DNA of 64,000 nucleotides from Ceratopteris richardii. Taxonomy: Eukaryota; Streptophyta; Polypodiopsida; Polypodiales; Pteridaceae. This document shows, piece after piece, positions 32,920 through 45,846 of this stretch. The first letter of the stretch is position 1, and each line of letters begins with the position of its first letter. The stretch is taken from assembly GCA_020310875.1 (NCBI GenBank), contig MU260069.1, forward strand, positions 84,501 to 148,500, in the 5' to 3' direction. The translations under genes and the position numbers were made by a program. The notes under the pieces were generated by a model, which was not told where the DNA came from, ran no database searches, and saw only the letters and a list, made by a program, of their open reading frames with translations.

Positions 32920-33976
32920 TCTTGGTGCAAATGAGTCCAAGCCTACATACATGGACAATTATCATTTATTTCATATAGTCATCTGAAGTCACACATGATT
33001 ATCCCCTTGTAAAAAAGCAATTTACTTTTATCCTTGTTAAAGTGCATATATTAATTGCACCACTCTCATGAGGAGCTAGGAGGAATCAAATCTCGAACTA
33101 CTTGATAGCTGATTGATGAGAAAGTAAGTCCTTAAGTCTAGGATTTACTTTCTAGTAAGACCTTGAATTTGAATTCAAAAAATTGGCTCCAATTCCCAGC
33201 TATAAAAATGGATCAAAATCTCGCATGCGTTGAGCCCCATGTAGAGATCGTTTTGAGAGGAATCTATAGTGCTTAGAGAGCTCATTCCATATCTCCATCA
33301 CTACCCTCATATTGAGCAATTATATGTTGCCAATGTGTTTGTAAATCTATGTGATTTAATACATATATTGATCATATTGCATTCTCTCTTCTCTGTCAAG
33401 ATCATCTCATAACTATGATCTTCTCAGTCTTGGTTCTCAGTGCATACTTGATCCTTTGATGTGATTTAAAGTGTTAAAGATTGAGCACACTTTCTATTTT
33501 ATTATTACAAAGTTTCATTGTCATTGTTTTTCTCAATCTCAAGATATCTTCACAACTCCGCTCATTAGTCTTCGTACTATAGAAGCCTAAAATTGTCAAG
33601 ATGCACCCTCATCTTGCTAAGTTTATTTCTCAGAGTACACTTGATCATTTCAAGTGAAATAACTTGTGATTGATAGGTATCCAAATACTGCCAAAAGGAG
33701 TTTGATCAATTGCTAAGAGCTTGAGAGCAACACTCATTTTATTGAACATGTGTATTGACCAAAATAGCAAGTGTCAACTCATAGTTGAATCTCCCACTCA
33801 TCTGTTTTGATTCATTGATTAGAGAAACATACTTCAAAGCACTTAAGTGATTACATCAGATCCTTGGGAAGCTTAAGGGGTCTACCTTACACCTCTATAC
33901 TTGTTTTTGGTTGTATGTGAAGTAGGGAATTGCAACCCCACTTCATTTCTAGAATGTATCCACCATCTCCTCCAAT
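32920..33976 (+). repeat. 5' LTR of copia B
   Basis: About 1.06 kb; its first 350 bases match 44522-44881. TATA box TATAAAAA at 33201-33208. The end is set by the primer site at 33979 and by comparison with element C. Confidence 0.8.
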
Positions 33977-33978
33977 GG

Positions 33979-33990
33979 TGGTATTAGAGC
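33979..33990 (+). other. Primer-binding site of copia B
   Basis: TGGTATTAGAGC, one C-to-T change from the initiator tRNA-Met site. Confidence 0.85.
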
Positions 33991-34007
33991 AACATCAAAG
34001 CAAGGAT

Positions 34008-34880
34008 GTGGGTGATGGATTTCCATCATTCATTGATCAATTGGATAGGGGCATTTATCTAGCATGTTTGCTAAGGATGCAAGCTTATCTTCATGGAAGA
34101 AGTCTGTATGGATACATCTCTGGAGATGAAGAAATGCCAATATTCACGAGCAAACATCAACCTACAAGAGAAGAGTAAGAAAGACTAACCACATGGTGTG
34201 CAAAGGATGCTCTAGCAAGGTCTTATATACTTAGCTCAATATCTAATTTCTTGTTACCTCATTAGGAATTGTAAAACCTCCCAACAGACGTGAAGTACTT
34301 TCTTCATACTTCTCATCAAATACAAGGTCTAGCAAGAACCAGCTTTGGATGGAATTCACAACCTTGAAGAAGCAACCAAAGCAAAGTGTAGCTATGTGAA
34401 TAAGATGAAGGTTGTAGCTCACCAACTTAGGAGCATTGGAGAAGAAATAGAAGAGGAGCAGATATTAAGGCGGATAATAAATGGCATCAAGGCTGATGAC
34501 AAATGGGGGTCTTTCACTATAGGAATGGACCTATATATGGACATGCAAATACTTGACCTCAACACATTGATGGAACAACTCTTCACACATGAAACAAAAC
34601 TCAACTAGAATGAAGATAACTCTCGAGGTAATCAATCTTTTACCATTTACTCAGATAAAAATAAGAGTAGGGATAAAGGCAAAGGTAAACAAAATGAAGA
34701 AGAGGCAAAGGTAAACTGATCAATCTCAAGTGAACTTCATAGGTAGAGGAAGTGGTACTAGAGGTAGGGGTAGAGGAGGAAAGCAAGGCAAGGGGAGATC
34801 ATGCAACTCTTCACCTTGGAACATTTGTGGCTTAACCAATCATACCACAGATGAGTGTTTCAAGAACACAAGGAATGAGA
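34008..34880 (+). pseudogene. gag: Copia B gag
   Basis: Aligns with C gag: VGDGFPSFIDQLDR, SLYGYISGDEEMPIF, RSIGEEIEEEQILR and TLMEQLFTHETKLN. The start codon of C (ATGGGAGATGG) is GTG here, and stops occur from about 34176 on. The zinc knuckle near 34808-34860 reads WNICGLTNHTTDEC, first cysteine lost. A Gly/Arg/Asn-rich tail (RGRGRGGK, NYHHNYNQGYNNN) follows, as in the sister elements. Confidence 0.8.
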
Positions 34881-37800
34881 GAAGAAGAGGCTTCCATGGA
34901 GGATGCTATGGACAATCCAAAGGCAGGTTCAACATTGGAGGAAACAATTACCATCACAATTACAACCAAGGCTACAACAACAACCATCAAGGAGGCTTCA
35001 GAGGTAGAAAAGATTATAACAACTATACACAAGACCAAGAGGATTCTCTATTGATCATGAACATGACATCCAAGCAAGGTAAAGATAATGAGCATCTATT
35101 TCATATTGATTTTGGTTGTTCAAATCATGTGGTTGGAAATGTAGCATTGCTATCTCATCTTGTAGAACCTAAAGGGAAGCATGAAGTGCAGATAAGTGAT
35201 GACATTAGGCATTTTGCTAAGAAAATTGGAAATGTCAAAGTTTTTTATGGTAACATGAACCTTTTAAGGTATTATATGTGCCAACCATAACCAAAAACCT
35301 AGTCAGTGTTGGGAAAATTGTTGAGAAGAGCTTACAGGTTATATTCACAAGGCATGGAGAATATGTGGAGGACCCTCAACAAGGCTTCAAGAGGATTGGA
35401 AAAGGTGAGAAATCTACTAGAAATTTGAAATTTGAAGTTGAAGATACCAGGAGCATTGCTCTTTTCAATTATAAAAATCAAACCATATTTGAATAAGAGA
35501 TATGGCATAAAAGGCTAGGTCATATAGGTGAAAGGACACTAAAGAAAATATGTAGGGATCAGAGTGTGCTTGGCATTCCAAATGTGTCCAAGAAACACAT
35601 GATTTATAGATGTGGAGCATGTCAATTTGGCAAATCACACAAACAACCATTCAATTGAAAAGGATACATGTATGAGGACTACTTGGAGCTTGTGCACACA
35701 AGTTGTGGGGTCCTAGAAGACAACCATCATTATAAGGATCAAGGTACTATGTTTCATTCATAGATGAATATAGCAAACAAACAATATTTTACTTTATGAA
35801 GCATAAAGATGAAGTCTTTACTTGTTTCAAGAAGTATTTGGCATTAGTTGAAAATCAAACAGGTAGAAGCTTGAAGAGGCTTAGATCTGATGGAGGTGCT
35901 GAGCATTTCTCACATGAATTTCACTCATTCTTATAGGAGAGAGGCATAAAGAGAGAGCTTACAACAAGATACACTCGTGAACAGAATGGAGTGGCAGAGA
36001 GAAGGTAGAGGCTGCAAGATCATTGTTGAATGACAAAAACTTCCAAATTATTTATGGGTAGATGCTATTTTCACAACCACTTACTTAATTAATAGGCTTC
36101 CATCCAAGTCCTTGGATGGAATGACACCTCATGAAACATGGAATGGCAGGAGATCTTCCTTAGACCATTGTAAAATCTTTGGGTGTATTGCTTATGCACA
36201 TATACCTTCACAGATTAGAGGAAAGGTTGATCCAAAAGCTGAAAGGCATATATTCATAACCAAAAAGGATATAGGTTGTACAATCCCACTAAAAAAGGAT
36301 TCGGAGTTAGTAGGGATGTGGTGCTTGATGAAAATAATTCATTTTTTGAAGAAGATTGCAGGAAAATAAAGCTACCCTATGATTTGGAAAGTGATTTTCT
36401 GATTTTCACTCAAGAAGAACCACAAATATCAGAAGATGTTACCTTAGAAGATGAAGAACAAATTGACTACAAAGCTTGGAAGTCCAAGGGCCAAACAAAT
36501 TCAAACAATTGGAAGACATTGTAGAGTCATCCAATCAATCACTTAGACGATCTCAAAGGTAGAGTAAGAAACCTATAAGGTTTGGCTATGACACATCACT
36601 AGTCACTAAACATTCTATATACATAACTAAAGATTCTATGTCAGAGGAGCCTTCTTCATTTGAAGAAGCAAATTAGACGGAAGAATGTTTAGAAGCTATG
36701 CAAGAGGAAATGGAAGCACTTCAAGAGAACAATACTTGGGATTTGGTCCCCAAGAAACCAAGCATGAAGGTATAGGATCCATGTGGATTTACAAAGTAAA
36801 GAAGAGTTCACATGGTTCAATAAACAGGTATAAAGCAAGGCTAGTAAGAAAGGGGTTTGCTGAAACACATGGAGTGGATTATGAGAGGAACTTTTCACCT
36901 GTGGCTAAGATGCCAACAATCAAGGTTTTAGTAAGTATTGTTGCTTCAAAGAATTGGAACTTGCATCAGTTAGATTTTAAAAATGCATTCCTTAATGGAT
37001 GGATCTCTAAAGAGGTCTACATGTCTCAAGCACCAAGATATGAAGACAAGGATAAACCAAATTTTTTGTGTAAATTGAGGAAGGCATTGTATGGTCTAAA
37101 GCAAGCTCCTAGAGCTTGGAGCCATAGGCTTATCACATATCTACAGGATCAATGTTTTTTTGGTAGCAAAGAAAATTCTTCTTTGTTCATTAAGAAGACT
37201 AACTCAGAAGTTATTTATCTCTGTGTTTATGTGGATGACATTATCATTATAGGGATTGATGCCAATGGCATCAAGCAAATCAAAGCCTAGATGATGGAAG
37301 AGTTTAAACTTAGTGACCTTGGGTTGTTAACATACTTTCTTGGATAAGATCTTGTATATTTAGCTTCTCGTGTCTTTATTACATAGAGGAAGTACACTCA
37401 TGATATGCTTGTCAAGTTCAAGATGGAGAATGCCAAAATTGCAGGTACACCCCTAGAACTCAATCACAAACTTAGTTCTCATGAAGGAGAACTACTTGAA
37501 GATATTACAGGTTATCAAAGGCTTGTTGGGAGTCTCAATTATGCAACCGTAACATGAGTGGACATATGCTATGGGGTAAGTACACTAAGTCAATTTATGC
37601 ATACACCAAGAAAACCTCACATGGAAGTTGCCTAGAGGATCTAAAAATATCTAAAGGGTACCATAAATGAAGGGTTGTTTTATCCATTCACATCTGATTT
37701 GGACATCAAGTTGTATTCTAATGCAGATTGGGCTAGCTCAAAGGATGATAGGAGGAGCACTTCTAGCTACTTATCTTTTGCAGGTTCAAAGTTTAGATCA

Positions 37801-38004
37801 TGATCATCAAAGAAACAACCAACTGTGGCATTGACATCAAGAGAAACAGAATATAGAGGCTTAGCAAATGCACGACAAGAGGCTATGTGGCTTAAGCTAC
37901 TCTATAAAGATTTTGGATTACATTCTTATACTCTAATAATCTTTGGAGATAACACTAGTTCACTTCCTTTGGTTGCCAATCCTTTGTATCATGCAAGGAC
38001 TAAG
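34881..38004 (+). pseudogene. pol: Copia B pol up to the C insertion
   Basis: The protease reads FHIDFGCSNHVVG (DSG changed to DFG). Pre-integrase EIWHKRLGHIGERTL and CGACQFGKSHKQPF are intact; the integrase core is broken by frameshifts around 35690-36010. RT keeps SRWIYK-like, DFKNAFLNGWI, ALYGLKQAPRAW and the catalytic YVDDIII (about 37219-37239); RNase H has LYSNADWAS and SRETEYRG. Stops at 37288 and 37384 are TAG where sister copies have glutamine. The last codons before C are NPLYHARTK, and the reading resumes after C with HIEMHYHYVREK. Confidence 0.85.
38000..38004. repeat. Target-site duplication of copia C, left (CTAAG)
   Basis: CTAAG, repeated exactly at 44313-44317. Confidence 0.9.
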
Positions 38005-39044
38005 TGTTGGTGCAAAGTCCAAGCCCACACATTTGGCTTGAAATTCATAAAGATATAAAGTTCCATGGAAACCATTGCTAGTGGAAAATTATCCTTTCAC
38101 ATTTCTAAAAGTCATTTAATTGACTTGAGAGATTCTTTGTAAACACCTACCAAAAACTTGTGGACTTGTTAGATACAGAAGTAACTACTTCATTGAGGGA
38201 ACATCTCCTAGAATGAAGGATCACTTTTAGAGAGAGAGCCAAAAGTTGAATGGAACACTTATATAAACTCACTAGAAAAAGTCACAGTAAGTAGCTTCAT
38301 TATTCGAGCTCTTCATTGCCATTTTGTATGTGTGTAAGGCATACATTGTAGCCTACACTGCTCTCCATCATAAGGCTATGAATACCAAGCCTATGATCTT
38401 GTACAACAGTGTTCATTAATACAATACATCTACATTGTTCATCTATGATATCTCTGTTATAGTCATTCTTAATTGTCAACTTGTGCTGCTCATATCTCAA
38501 TTAATTCTTCATCAAATTCAATGATCTATGGCTTGTTGGAATTAGCTCCACGTTATCTACATGTTGACAAAATTTGAAGCAAACATAATCAGCCAATCGG
38601 GAGAAAAGCGTGTCAAAGCACTCACTAGTCAAACTGTATAGAGGTCCAAAAAAATTAGGGGTAATGATTAATTTGTTAAATTGATTGCTCTGTGTATAGT
38701 GGATCATTTCAAGTGATTTCACTTGGAATCATTAGCTCACTAAGCTAGTCAGATACCTCTAAAAGGAATTTTTGCAATTCCTAATGTATTGGTAGCACTA
38801 AGAATTGCAAGTAGCAGGTGTGTGATAAAAAATAGAAGGTTTCCTTGAATTCTTCTATTCGGAAGTAGTTTGTTTTGATTCAATCTTTTCATGCATCATT
38901 TCCAAAGTACATAGGCACTTGTATAGTGTCTTTGGAAAGCTAAAAGGGCCCACATATCAACTCTGAAGCTACAAGGGGTTGGTACTAAGCACCATTTGGC
39001 AGTACCTACTCATCACTTGGAGTGTCCATCCATCTTTCCCAACA
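38005..39044 (+). repeat. 5' LTR of copia C
   Basis: TGTTGGTGCAAAG...TTTCCCAACA, 1040 bp, with short inverted ends TGTTGG/CCAACA. TATA box TATATAAA at 38260-38267. Confidence 0.92.
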
Positions 39045-39045
39045 G

Positions 39046-39057
39046 TGGTATCAGAGC
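39046..39057 (+). other. Primer-binding site of copia C
   Basis: TGGTATCAGAGC, a perfect initiator tRNA-Met site one base after the LTR. Confidence 0.93.
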
Positions 39058-39072
39058 AAAGTTAAGGTGAAA

Positions 39073-39990
39073 ATGGGAGATGGTTTTCCTTCTTTCATTG
39101 ATAAATTGGACAGGAACAACTATCACGCATGGTCTCTAAGGATGAAGACATACTTACATGAAGGAGCCTCTATGGATACATCTCAGGAGATGAGGAGATG
39201 CCCATATTCAGAAGTAAAGGACAACCTACAAGAGAAGAACATGAAAGACTCAACACATGGTGTGCCAAGGATGCATTAGCAAGGTCTTACTTACTTAACT
39301 CAATCTCTGATTTTCTTCTTCCACATATTAGGAATTTTAAGACATCCCAAGAGGCTTGGCAAACATTTTCTTTGTATTTCTCCACCAACACAACGGCCCC
39401 GAAGAATCAATTGTGGATTGAGTTCACCACTCAAAGAAAGCAACCTATCTGAGAATATGTGAACAAAGTTAAATATGTAGCAGATCAGTTGGCAAGCATA
39501 GGAGAAGAAATAGAAGAGGAGCAGATTGTAAGGCAAGTAATTGAAAAATGGGAGAGCTTCACAACTGCGAGGAACTTGTACACGGACATGCAGGTTCCAG
39601 ACCTTACCACACTCATGGGGCAACTATTCACCCATGAAGCCAAGCTGAACAAGAATGGAGATTCATCAAGAGATAATAGCTGTTCTGCCCTATACACTGA
39701 TAAGAAAAAGTCTAAAGAGAAAGGCAAGAACAAGAAGATAGAAGATGAAGGAACTATCTCCCAAGCCAACTATGCAGGGAGAAGTAGATCATGAAGAGGA
39801 AGGGGCACAGGAGGTAAGCAAGGTAGGGGGAGACCTTATAACTCCACACCATGCAATATTTGTGGTTTATCAAATCATACTACAAATGAGTGTTTCAGGA
39901 ACTTCAAGAATCAGAGAGGTAGAGGATATCAAAGAGGTGGATACACACAATCAAGAGGAAGATTCAATCACCACTAAGGATACAACAACA
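39073..39990 (+). pseudogene. gag: Copia C gag
   Basis: ATG at 39073 begins MGDGFPSFIDKLDRNNYHAW. A frameshift near 39160-39200 and TGA at about 39451 break it, but the pieces continue through ARSYLLNSISDFLLPHIR, SIGEEIEEEQIVRQV and TLMGQLFTHEAKLN to an intact zinc knuckle CNICGLSNHTTNEC (about 39850-39893) and a Gly/Arg/Tyr-rich tail. Normal copia Gag order and length. Confidence 0.85.
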
Positions 39991-41090
39991 ACTACAATAG
40001 AAACTACCAAGGAGGGTACAAATCTAGAAAGGATTATAACAACTACAGAGAGGAGCAAGAAGATTTTCTTTCGATTATGAACATGACTTCAAAACCAGGT
40101 ATAAATGATGACCATCTCTTCTACATTGACTCAAGACGCTCAAACCATGTGGCATGCAATGTAGCTCTTCTCTTTGACCTTCAGGAACTAAATGGTAAGC
40201 ATCAATTACAAACAAGTGATGACACCAAGAACTCAGTGATTAAAGTTGGAAATGTTAAGACCTCTGATGGGAACAAGAATCTTTTGAGTAGGATTCTATA
40301 TGTACCAACTATTACCAAGAATTTGATGAGTGTTGGACAGATTGTGGAAAAAGGTTTGCAAATTAGATTCAACCAATATGGAGCATTTGTGGAGGAAATA
40401 AAGCATGGGTTCAAGGGAATTTCCAAAGGCAAAAAGTCAGGTAGACTATTCACTTTTGAACTTGAAGATACAAGGAACATTTGACTTTATAGTTATAAAG
40501 ATCAAACATTATCAGAGCTTGAAATTTGGCATAAAAGATTACGGCGTATAGATGAAAGAACCTTGAAGCAAATATGTAGAGATCAATGTGTTCTTGGGAT
40601 ACCTAATGTATCTAAGCAACATATGATTTATAAATGTGGTGCTTGTCAGTTTGGAAAGTCTCATAGGTACCCTTCTCAAGGAAAGGCTACATGCATGAGG
40701 ATTACCTAGAACTTGTTCATACAGATGTATGGGGACCAAGCAAGGATCCCTCAATCTCTAGATCAAGGTATTATGTATCTTTGATTGATGATTACAGTAG
40801 GTGGATTGTATTGTACTTTATGAAGCACAAAGATGAAGTATTCAGTTGCTTTAAAAAATATCTTGCACTTGTTGAGAATCAAACAGGGAGAAATCTAAAA
40901 AGGCTAAGGTCAGATGGAGGAGGTGAGTACTTCTCAACTGATTTTGATGCATTCTTGCAGGATAGAAAGAGAGAAATTACCACAAGGTATACCCTTAAGT
41001 AGAATGGGGTAGCAGAAAGGAGAAATAGATTGATTGTTGAAATAGCTAGGTCAATGTTAAAAGAGAAAAAAATTACCTAACCACTTGTGG
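39991..41090 (+). pseudogene. pol: Copia C protease and integrase
   Basis: Protease core FYIDSRRSNHV (DSG changed to DSR at 40128-40136), then LYVPTITKNLMSVG. Pre-integrase zinc motif includes EIWHKRL and CGACQFGKSH. Integrase core: LVHTDVWGPS, RLRSDGGGEYFS and NGVAERRNR, so D-D-E is complete. Stops at about 40482 and TAG at 41000-41002, the latter where relatives read glutamine just before NGVAERR. A frameshift near 41075 separates it from the following segment. Confidence 0.88.
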
Positions 41091-43235
41091 ACAGAGAGTG
41101 TATCTATTGCCAATTTTCTCATAAACAGGTTGCCTTCCAAATCACTTGATGGGATGACTCCATATGAAGCATCTCATGGTAGAAGACCCTCACTTGATCG
41201 TTGCAGGATCTTTGGATGTGTAGCTTATATGCATATCCCTTCTCAGATAAGAGGTAAGCTAGATCCTAAGGTAGAGAAGTGTATCTTCATAGGGTATGAT
41301 CTAAATCAGAAAGGATAGAGGTTCTAAAATCCTTCAAACAAGGGATTCATGGTCAATAGAGATGTTGTCTTTAATGAAAATGACTCTTGGTTTGATAGTG
41401 AATTCAGGAAAGTAGAACTACCTTATGACTTGGAAAGAGGATTTTCCAAGCCTCACTAAGGAGGAGTCTACTCAGAATGGAGAGATCAATTCAGATGATG
41501 AGGACATTATCAACCTTGAAGAGTTCAAAGCATGGAAGTCCAAAGGTAAACTCAAGATGAAGAAATTGGAAGATATACTTGAATCATCTAATCAAGCAAT
41601 TAGAAGATCACAAAGGGAGAGCAAGAAGCGAATCAGATATGGGTATGACACTTTCGTAGTTACTAAGCACTCTGTCTATCTTGCAAAAGATTTTTCAATT
41701 GAAGAACCAACATCATATGAAGAGGCAAAGACTAAGGCAGAATGGAAGGAAGCTATGGATAAGGATATTGAAGCACTCAAGGAGAGTGATACTTGGGAAC
41801 TAGTACCAAAAAAGGATTCTATGAAGGTAATTGGTTCTAGATGGATCTATAAGATCAAAAGGAATTTTTACGGGTCAATAAGCAAGTACAAAGCTAGAAT
41901 TATGGCTAAGGGTTTTGCACAAACCCAAGGCATTCATTATGAAGAAACCTTCTCATGTGGGGCCAAAATGCCAACCATCAGGATATTGGTAAGTGTGTAT
42001 ACATCAAAGAATTGGAACATGTATTAGTTGGATGTAAAAAATGCATTTCTAAATGGTTGGATTTTAGAGGAGGTGTACATGTCTCAACCCCCTCGATATG
42101 AGGACCCAAATAAGGTAACATTTCTATGCGAATTGAATAAAGCTCTTTATGGATTGAAGCAGGCACCTAGGGCATGGAACCATAGGTTGACCACATACCT
42201 CCAAGATCAAGGTTTTGTCATGAGTAAAGCAGATACTTCTCTATTCATGAAGAGAAGTAATGCAGAGGTAATATACCAATGTGTATATGTTGATGATATC
42301 ATACTTACAGGTAATGATGCTAATGGCATCAAACAAATCAAGAATCAAATGATGAAGGAGTTCAAAATTAGTGACCTTGGATCAGCAAAATATTTTCTTC
42401 GACTTGAGTTAGTCTATACTAACACTCGAATTTATATGACTCAGAGGAATTATATACAAGATATGTTGAAGAAGTTTCATTTGCAGGATGCCAAAGTTGC
42501 AAGTACTCCAATGGAGGTAAACCTAAAATTAAGTGCTCATGAAGGTGATGTACTTGAGGACATTGTAGGTTATCAAAGCATACTGGGAATCTTGAGTTAT
42601 GCTACCTTAACAAGGATAGAAATTGCTTATGGAGTAACTGTGCTAAGTCAATTTATGCATAAGCCTAGGGCACCTCACTTGGAGGCTACCAAAAGGATCT
42701 TGAAGTCCCTTAAGGGTACTCAACATCATGGTTTGTATTTCCCTTATACATCAGACTTGGGCATTAAGATTTATTCAGATGCAGATTGGGCAGGATGCAA
42801 AGATGATAGGAGGAGTACCTCAGGATACCTTTCATTTGCAGGTGATAAGCCAATATCATGGTTTTCAAAGAAGCAACCTATGGTTGCTTTATCTTCTAAA
42901 GAGGCAGAGTATAGAGGATTGACAATGCCACTCAAGAGGCGATATGGATCAAATTGTTGTATACAGAATTGGGCTTGTATACAACATCTCCAATGATCTT
43001 TGGAGATAATACATGTTCATTACACCTTGCAGCTAATCCTATTTATCATGCTAGGACCAAGAATATAGAGGTCCACTATCATTATATGAGAGAGAAGCTA
43101 TTGAGCAAGGCTATTCAGCTCACATATGTATCAACTAATATGCAATGTGCATATTTGTTGACTAAAGCATTAGATGGTACAAAACTTTGCAGGTTTAAAT
43201 CAATGATTGGATTGCACTATATTCATGAAGATTGA
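41091..43235 (+). pseudogene. pol: Copia C integrase tail, RT and RNase H
   Basis: SLDGMTPYEASHGRRPSLD and IFGCVAYMHIP mark the integrase tail. RT runs from about 41725: SRWIYKIKR, YKARIMAKGFAQTQG, then, after TAG at 42025-42027 (glutamine in relatives), LDVKNAFLNGWI, ALYGLKQAPRAW and YVDDIILTGND (catalytic, about 42283-42315). RNase H has IYSDADWAG, SSKEAEYRG and, after a frameshift near 42930-42960, HARTKNIEVHYHY and ADLLTKALDG-like sequence, ending at 43235. Only a few lesions separate it from an intact pol. Confidence 0.9.
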
Positions 43236-43263
43236 AGATGAGGACCAAGACAAAATGTTTGGC

Positions 43264-43275
43264 TTGAGGGGGAGC
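43264..43275 (+). other. Polypurine tract of copia C
   Basis: TTGAGGGGGAGC directly before the 3' LTR. Confidence 0.85.
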
Positions 43276-44312
43276 TATTGGTGCAAAGTCCAAACCCACA
43301 CATTTGGCTTGAAATTCATAAAGATATGAAGTTCCATGGAAACCATTGCTAGTGGAAAATTATCCTTTCACATTTCTAAAAGTCATTTAATTGACTTGAG
43401 AGAGTCTTTGTAAACACCTACCAAAAACTCGTGGACTTGTTAGATAGAGAAGTAACTACTTCATTGAGGGAATATCTCCTAGAATGAAGGATCACTTTTA
43501 GAGAGAGCCAAAGTTGAATTCAAATTCAAATTTGAATGGAACACTTATATAAACTCACTAGAAAAAGTCATGGTAAGTAGCTTCATTATGCGAGCTCTTC
43601 ATTGCCATTTTGTATGTGTGTAAGGCATAAATTGTAGCCTACACTATTCCCATCATAAGGCTATGATTACCAAGCCTATGATCTTGTACAACAATGTTCA
43701 TTAATACAATACATCTACACTGTTCATCTATGATATCTCTGTTATAGTCATTCTTAACTGTCAATTTGTGCTGCTCATATCTCGATCAATTCTTCACCAA
43801 ATTCAATGATCTATAGCTTGTTGGAATTTGCTCCAAGTTATCTACATGTTGCCAAAGTTTGAAGCGAATCTTTTCAGCCAATCTGAAGAAAAATGTGTTG
43901 ACTCTGGAGAGGTCCTAAAAAATTGGGGGTAATGATTAATTTGGTAAATTGATTGCTCTGTGTATAGTGGATCATTTCAACTGATTTCTCTTGGAAGAAT
44001 TAGCTTACTAAGTTAATCAAATACCTCTAAAAGGATTTTTTCCCATTCCTACAATACTGGTAGCACTGAGCATTGCAAGCAGTAGGTGTGTGATAAAAAA
44101 TAGAAGGTTTTCTTGAATTCTTCTATTTGGAAGTAGTCTGTTTTGATTCAATCTTTTCATACATCATTTCCAAAGTACATAGGCACTTGTATAGTGTCTT
44201 TGGAAAGCTAAAAGGGCCCACATATCAACTCTGAAGCTAAAAGGGGCTGGTACTAAGAATAATTTGGGAGTACCTACTTATCAGTTGGAGTGTCCATCCA
44301 TCTTTCCCAACA
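43276..44312 (+). repeat. 3' LTR of copia C
   Basis: Starts TATTGG (TG changed to TA), ends CCCAACA, 1037 bp. Differs from the 5' LTR by scattered substitutions and some short indels, including an extra ATTCAAATTCAAATTTGA segment near 43520. Confidence 0.92.
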
Positions 44313-44491
44313 CTAAGCACATTGAAATGCACTATCATTATGTGAGAGAGAAATTACTTAGCAAGGACATCCAATTGTCTTATGTATCAACCAATTGGCA
44401 ATGTGCCAATATGCTAACAAAATCCTTGGATGCAACTAAGATGAACATGTTCAAAATGATGATTCAATTGGAGGAAATCAAAGAGAAATGA
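44313..44491 (+). pseudogene. pol: Copia B RNase H end, resumed after C
   Basis: After the CTAAG repeat the frame gives HIEMHYHYVREKLLSK, YVSTNWQCANMLTKSLDATK and stops at 44491. This exactly completes the RNase H cut at 38004, proving that C inserted into B. Confidence 0.9.
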
Positions 44492-44521
44492 AGACCAAGC
44501 ATGTTAGGCTTGAGGGTGAGA

Positions 44522-44881
44522 TTTTGGTGCAAGTGAGTCCATGCCTACATACTTGCACAATTAGAATTTATTTTATATAGTCATCAAAAGTCACATATGA
44601 CTATCTTCTTGTAAAGAAGCAATTTACTTTTATCCTTGTAAAAGTGCATATGTTAATTGCACCACTCTGACGAGGAGTTAGGAGGATATCTCAAACTACT
44701 TGCTAGATGATTGATGAGAAAGTAAGTCCTAAAGTCTAGGATTCTCTTTATGGTAAGAGCTTGAATTTGAATTTTAAAAATTGGCTCGAATTACAAGCTA
44801 TAAAAATGGATCAAAATCTCACATGAGTTGAACTTGATTTAGAGATCATTTTGAGAAGGATATATCGTGATTGTAGAGAGA
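44522..44881 (+). repeat. 3' LTR of copia B, truncated
   Basis: Follows a polypurine tract (TTGAGGGTGAGA). Matches the first part of 32920-33976, including the TATAAAAA box, then loses similarity at about 44881 where D begins. Confidence 0.8.
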
Positions 44882-44883
44882 GA

Positions 44884-45805
44884 TGGTGGATGCAATTCAA
44901 ATATAAGTTGGTGCTGCTACAATCAGCTTCACACCAGCCAACTAAGACTTCTGAGTTGGTAACTAGAACCTTGAGCTTCCTAAATCCACAAAAAAATCAC
45001 CCAAGTGTTTTGGAAAAAGTATCTCAAAAGTTTGGGTCAAGACAGACTAGTTGCAAAATGACTAGCTCCCAAAACTTGTTATTTTTGTACATATACCTTT
45101 TAGAAAAATGAAGAGTGCTCTCAACCTGGTAGGAATTAGAAACATTCCTTTTGGGCATATCAAATACACCTCTATATCTTGTTAATGCAAGTCAAAACAC
45201 TTCAATTGATCAATTGAGCATTGAGAAAAAGATCTAGCAAAATTTGGAACACTCTCGCCATTTTCAGGACTCTACAAAGATTCCATTAGTGAGCAGAAAA
45301 ATATAGATTTCTCACAAATGATAAAATTCAATGAGCATGACATTTTGTGTGCATAAAGCTGACTCATTGAGCAATCCAATTCACTTCAAATCTCTGAAAA
45401 AGGCTACGTATAGCCCGTGACATGACCTCATAAAGTTAATATTTTGAGTGAGTATAGCAGAGAACAAAACAGAGAAGGAGTGAATGATGAATGTATAGAT
45501 TCACATATAATTTTATAGCTACTTTTGGATGTACTTTTGAATTTCAACTCAAATAACCTCACCTAAAAGTAATGCTAAGAATTAGGAGATACTCTCTAAG
45601 CTGATGGATTCATGATTTTAGGTAGTTGGAGCCATGAATTTGCTTTTTACATCATGGATGACTTAAGCTATTCTTTCTTTCACAATTACAAGTGATAAAA
45701 GATAATCTTTTTAAAAGAGGTGTTCATATTTCTACACGTATGACTACAAATGAACATAAATCAAATCATATCAAGCATGTAGGCTTGGGTAAAATGCAAC
45801 AAAAA
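44884..45805 (-). repeat. 3' LTR of copia D
   Basis: On the minus strand it follows CTTGAGGGGGAG and starts TTTTTGTTGC. A TATAAAA box lies at 45511-45517 (minus). The far end is placed by loss of similarity between B's LTRs at about 44881. No second copy exists in the window. Confidence 0.6.
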
Positions 45806-45846
45806 CTCCCCCTCAAGCCTAACATGCTTTTCCTCCAAATAAGTCT

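Larger units (their letters stand above)
38005..44312 (+). mobile_element. Copia element C, complete, nested in B
   Basis: 6308 bp with LTRs 38005-39044 and 43276-44312, perfect primer site, gag, pol, and G-rich polypurine tract. CTAAG directly precedes (38000-38004) and follows (44313-44317) the element, a perfect 5-bp target duplication inside B's RNase H. LTRs are by eye in the mid-90s percent identical. Coding regions hold a few stops and frameshifts, so it is complete in structure but inactive. Confidence 0.93.
32920..44881 (+). mobile_element. Copia element B, nested in A
   Basis: 5' LTR 32920-33976, primer site, gag, pol to RNase H, interrupted at 38004 by C and resumed at 44313/44318 in the same RNase H sequence, polypurine tract, then only the first 360 bases of the 3' LTR before D begins. 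LTR starts read TCTTGGTGCAA and TTTTGGTGCAA. The right flank is lost, so no target duplication can be checked. Confidence 0.82.
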
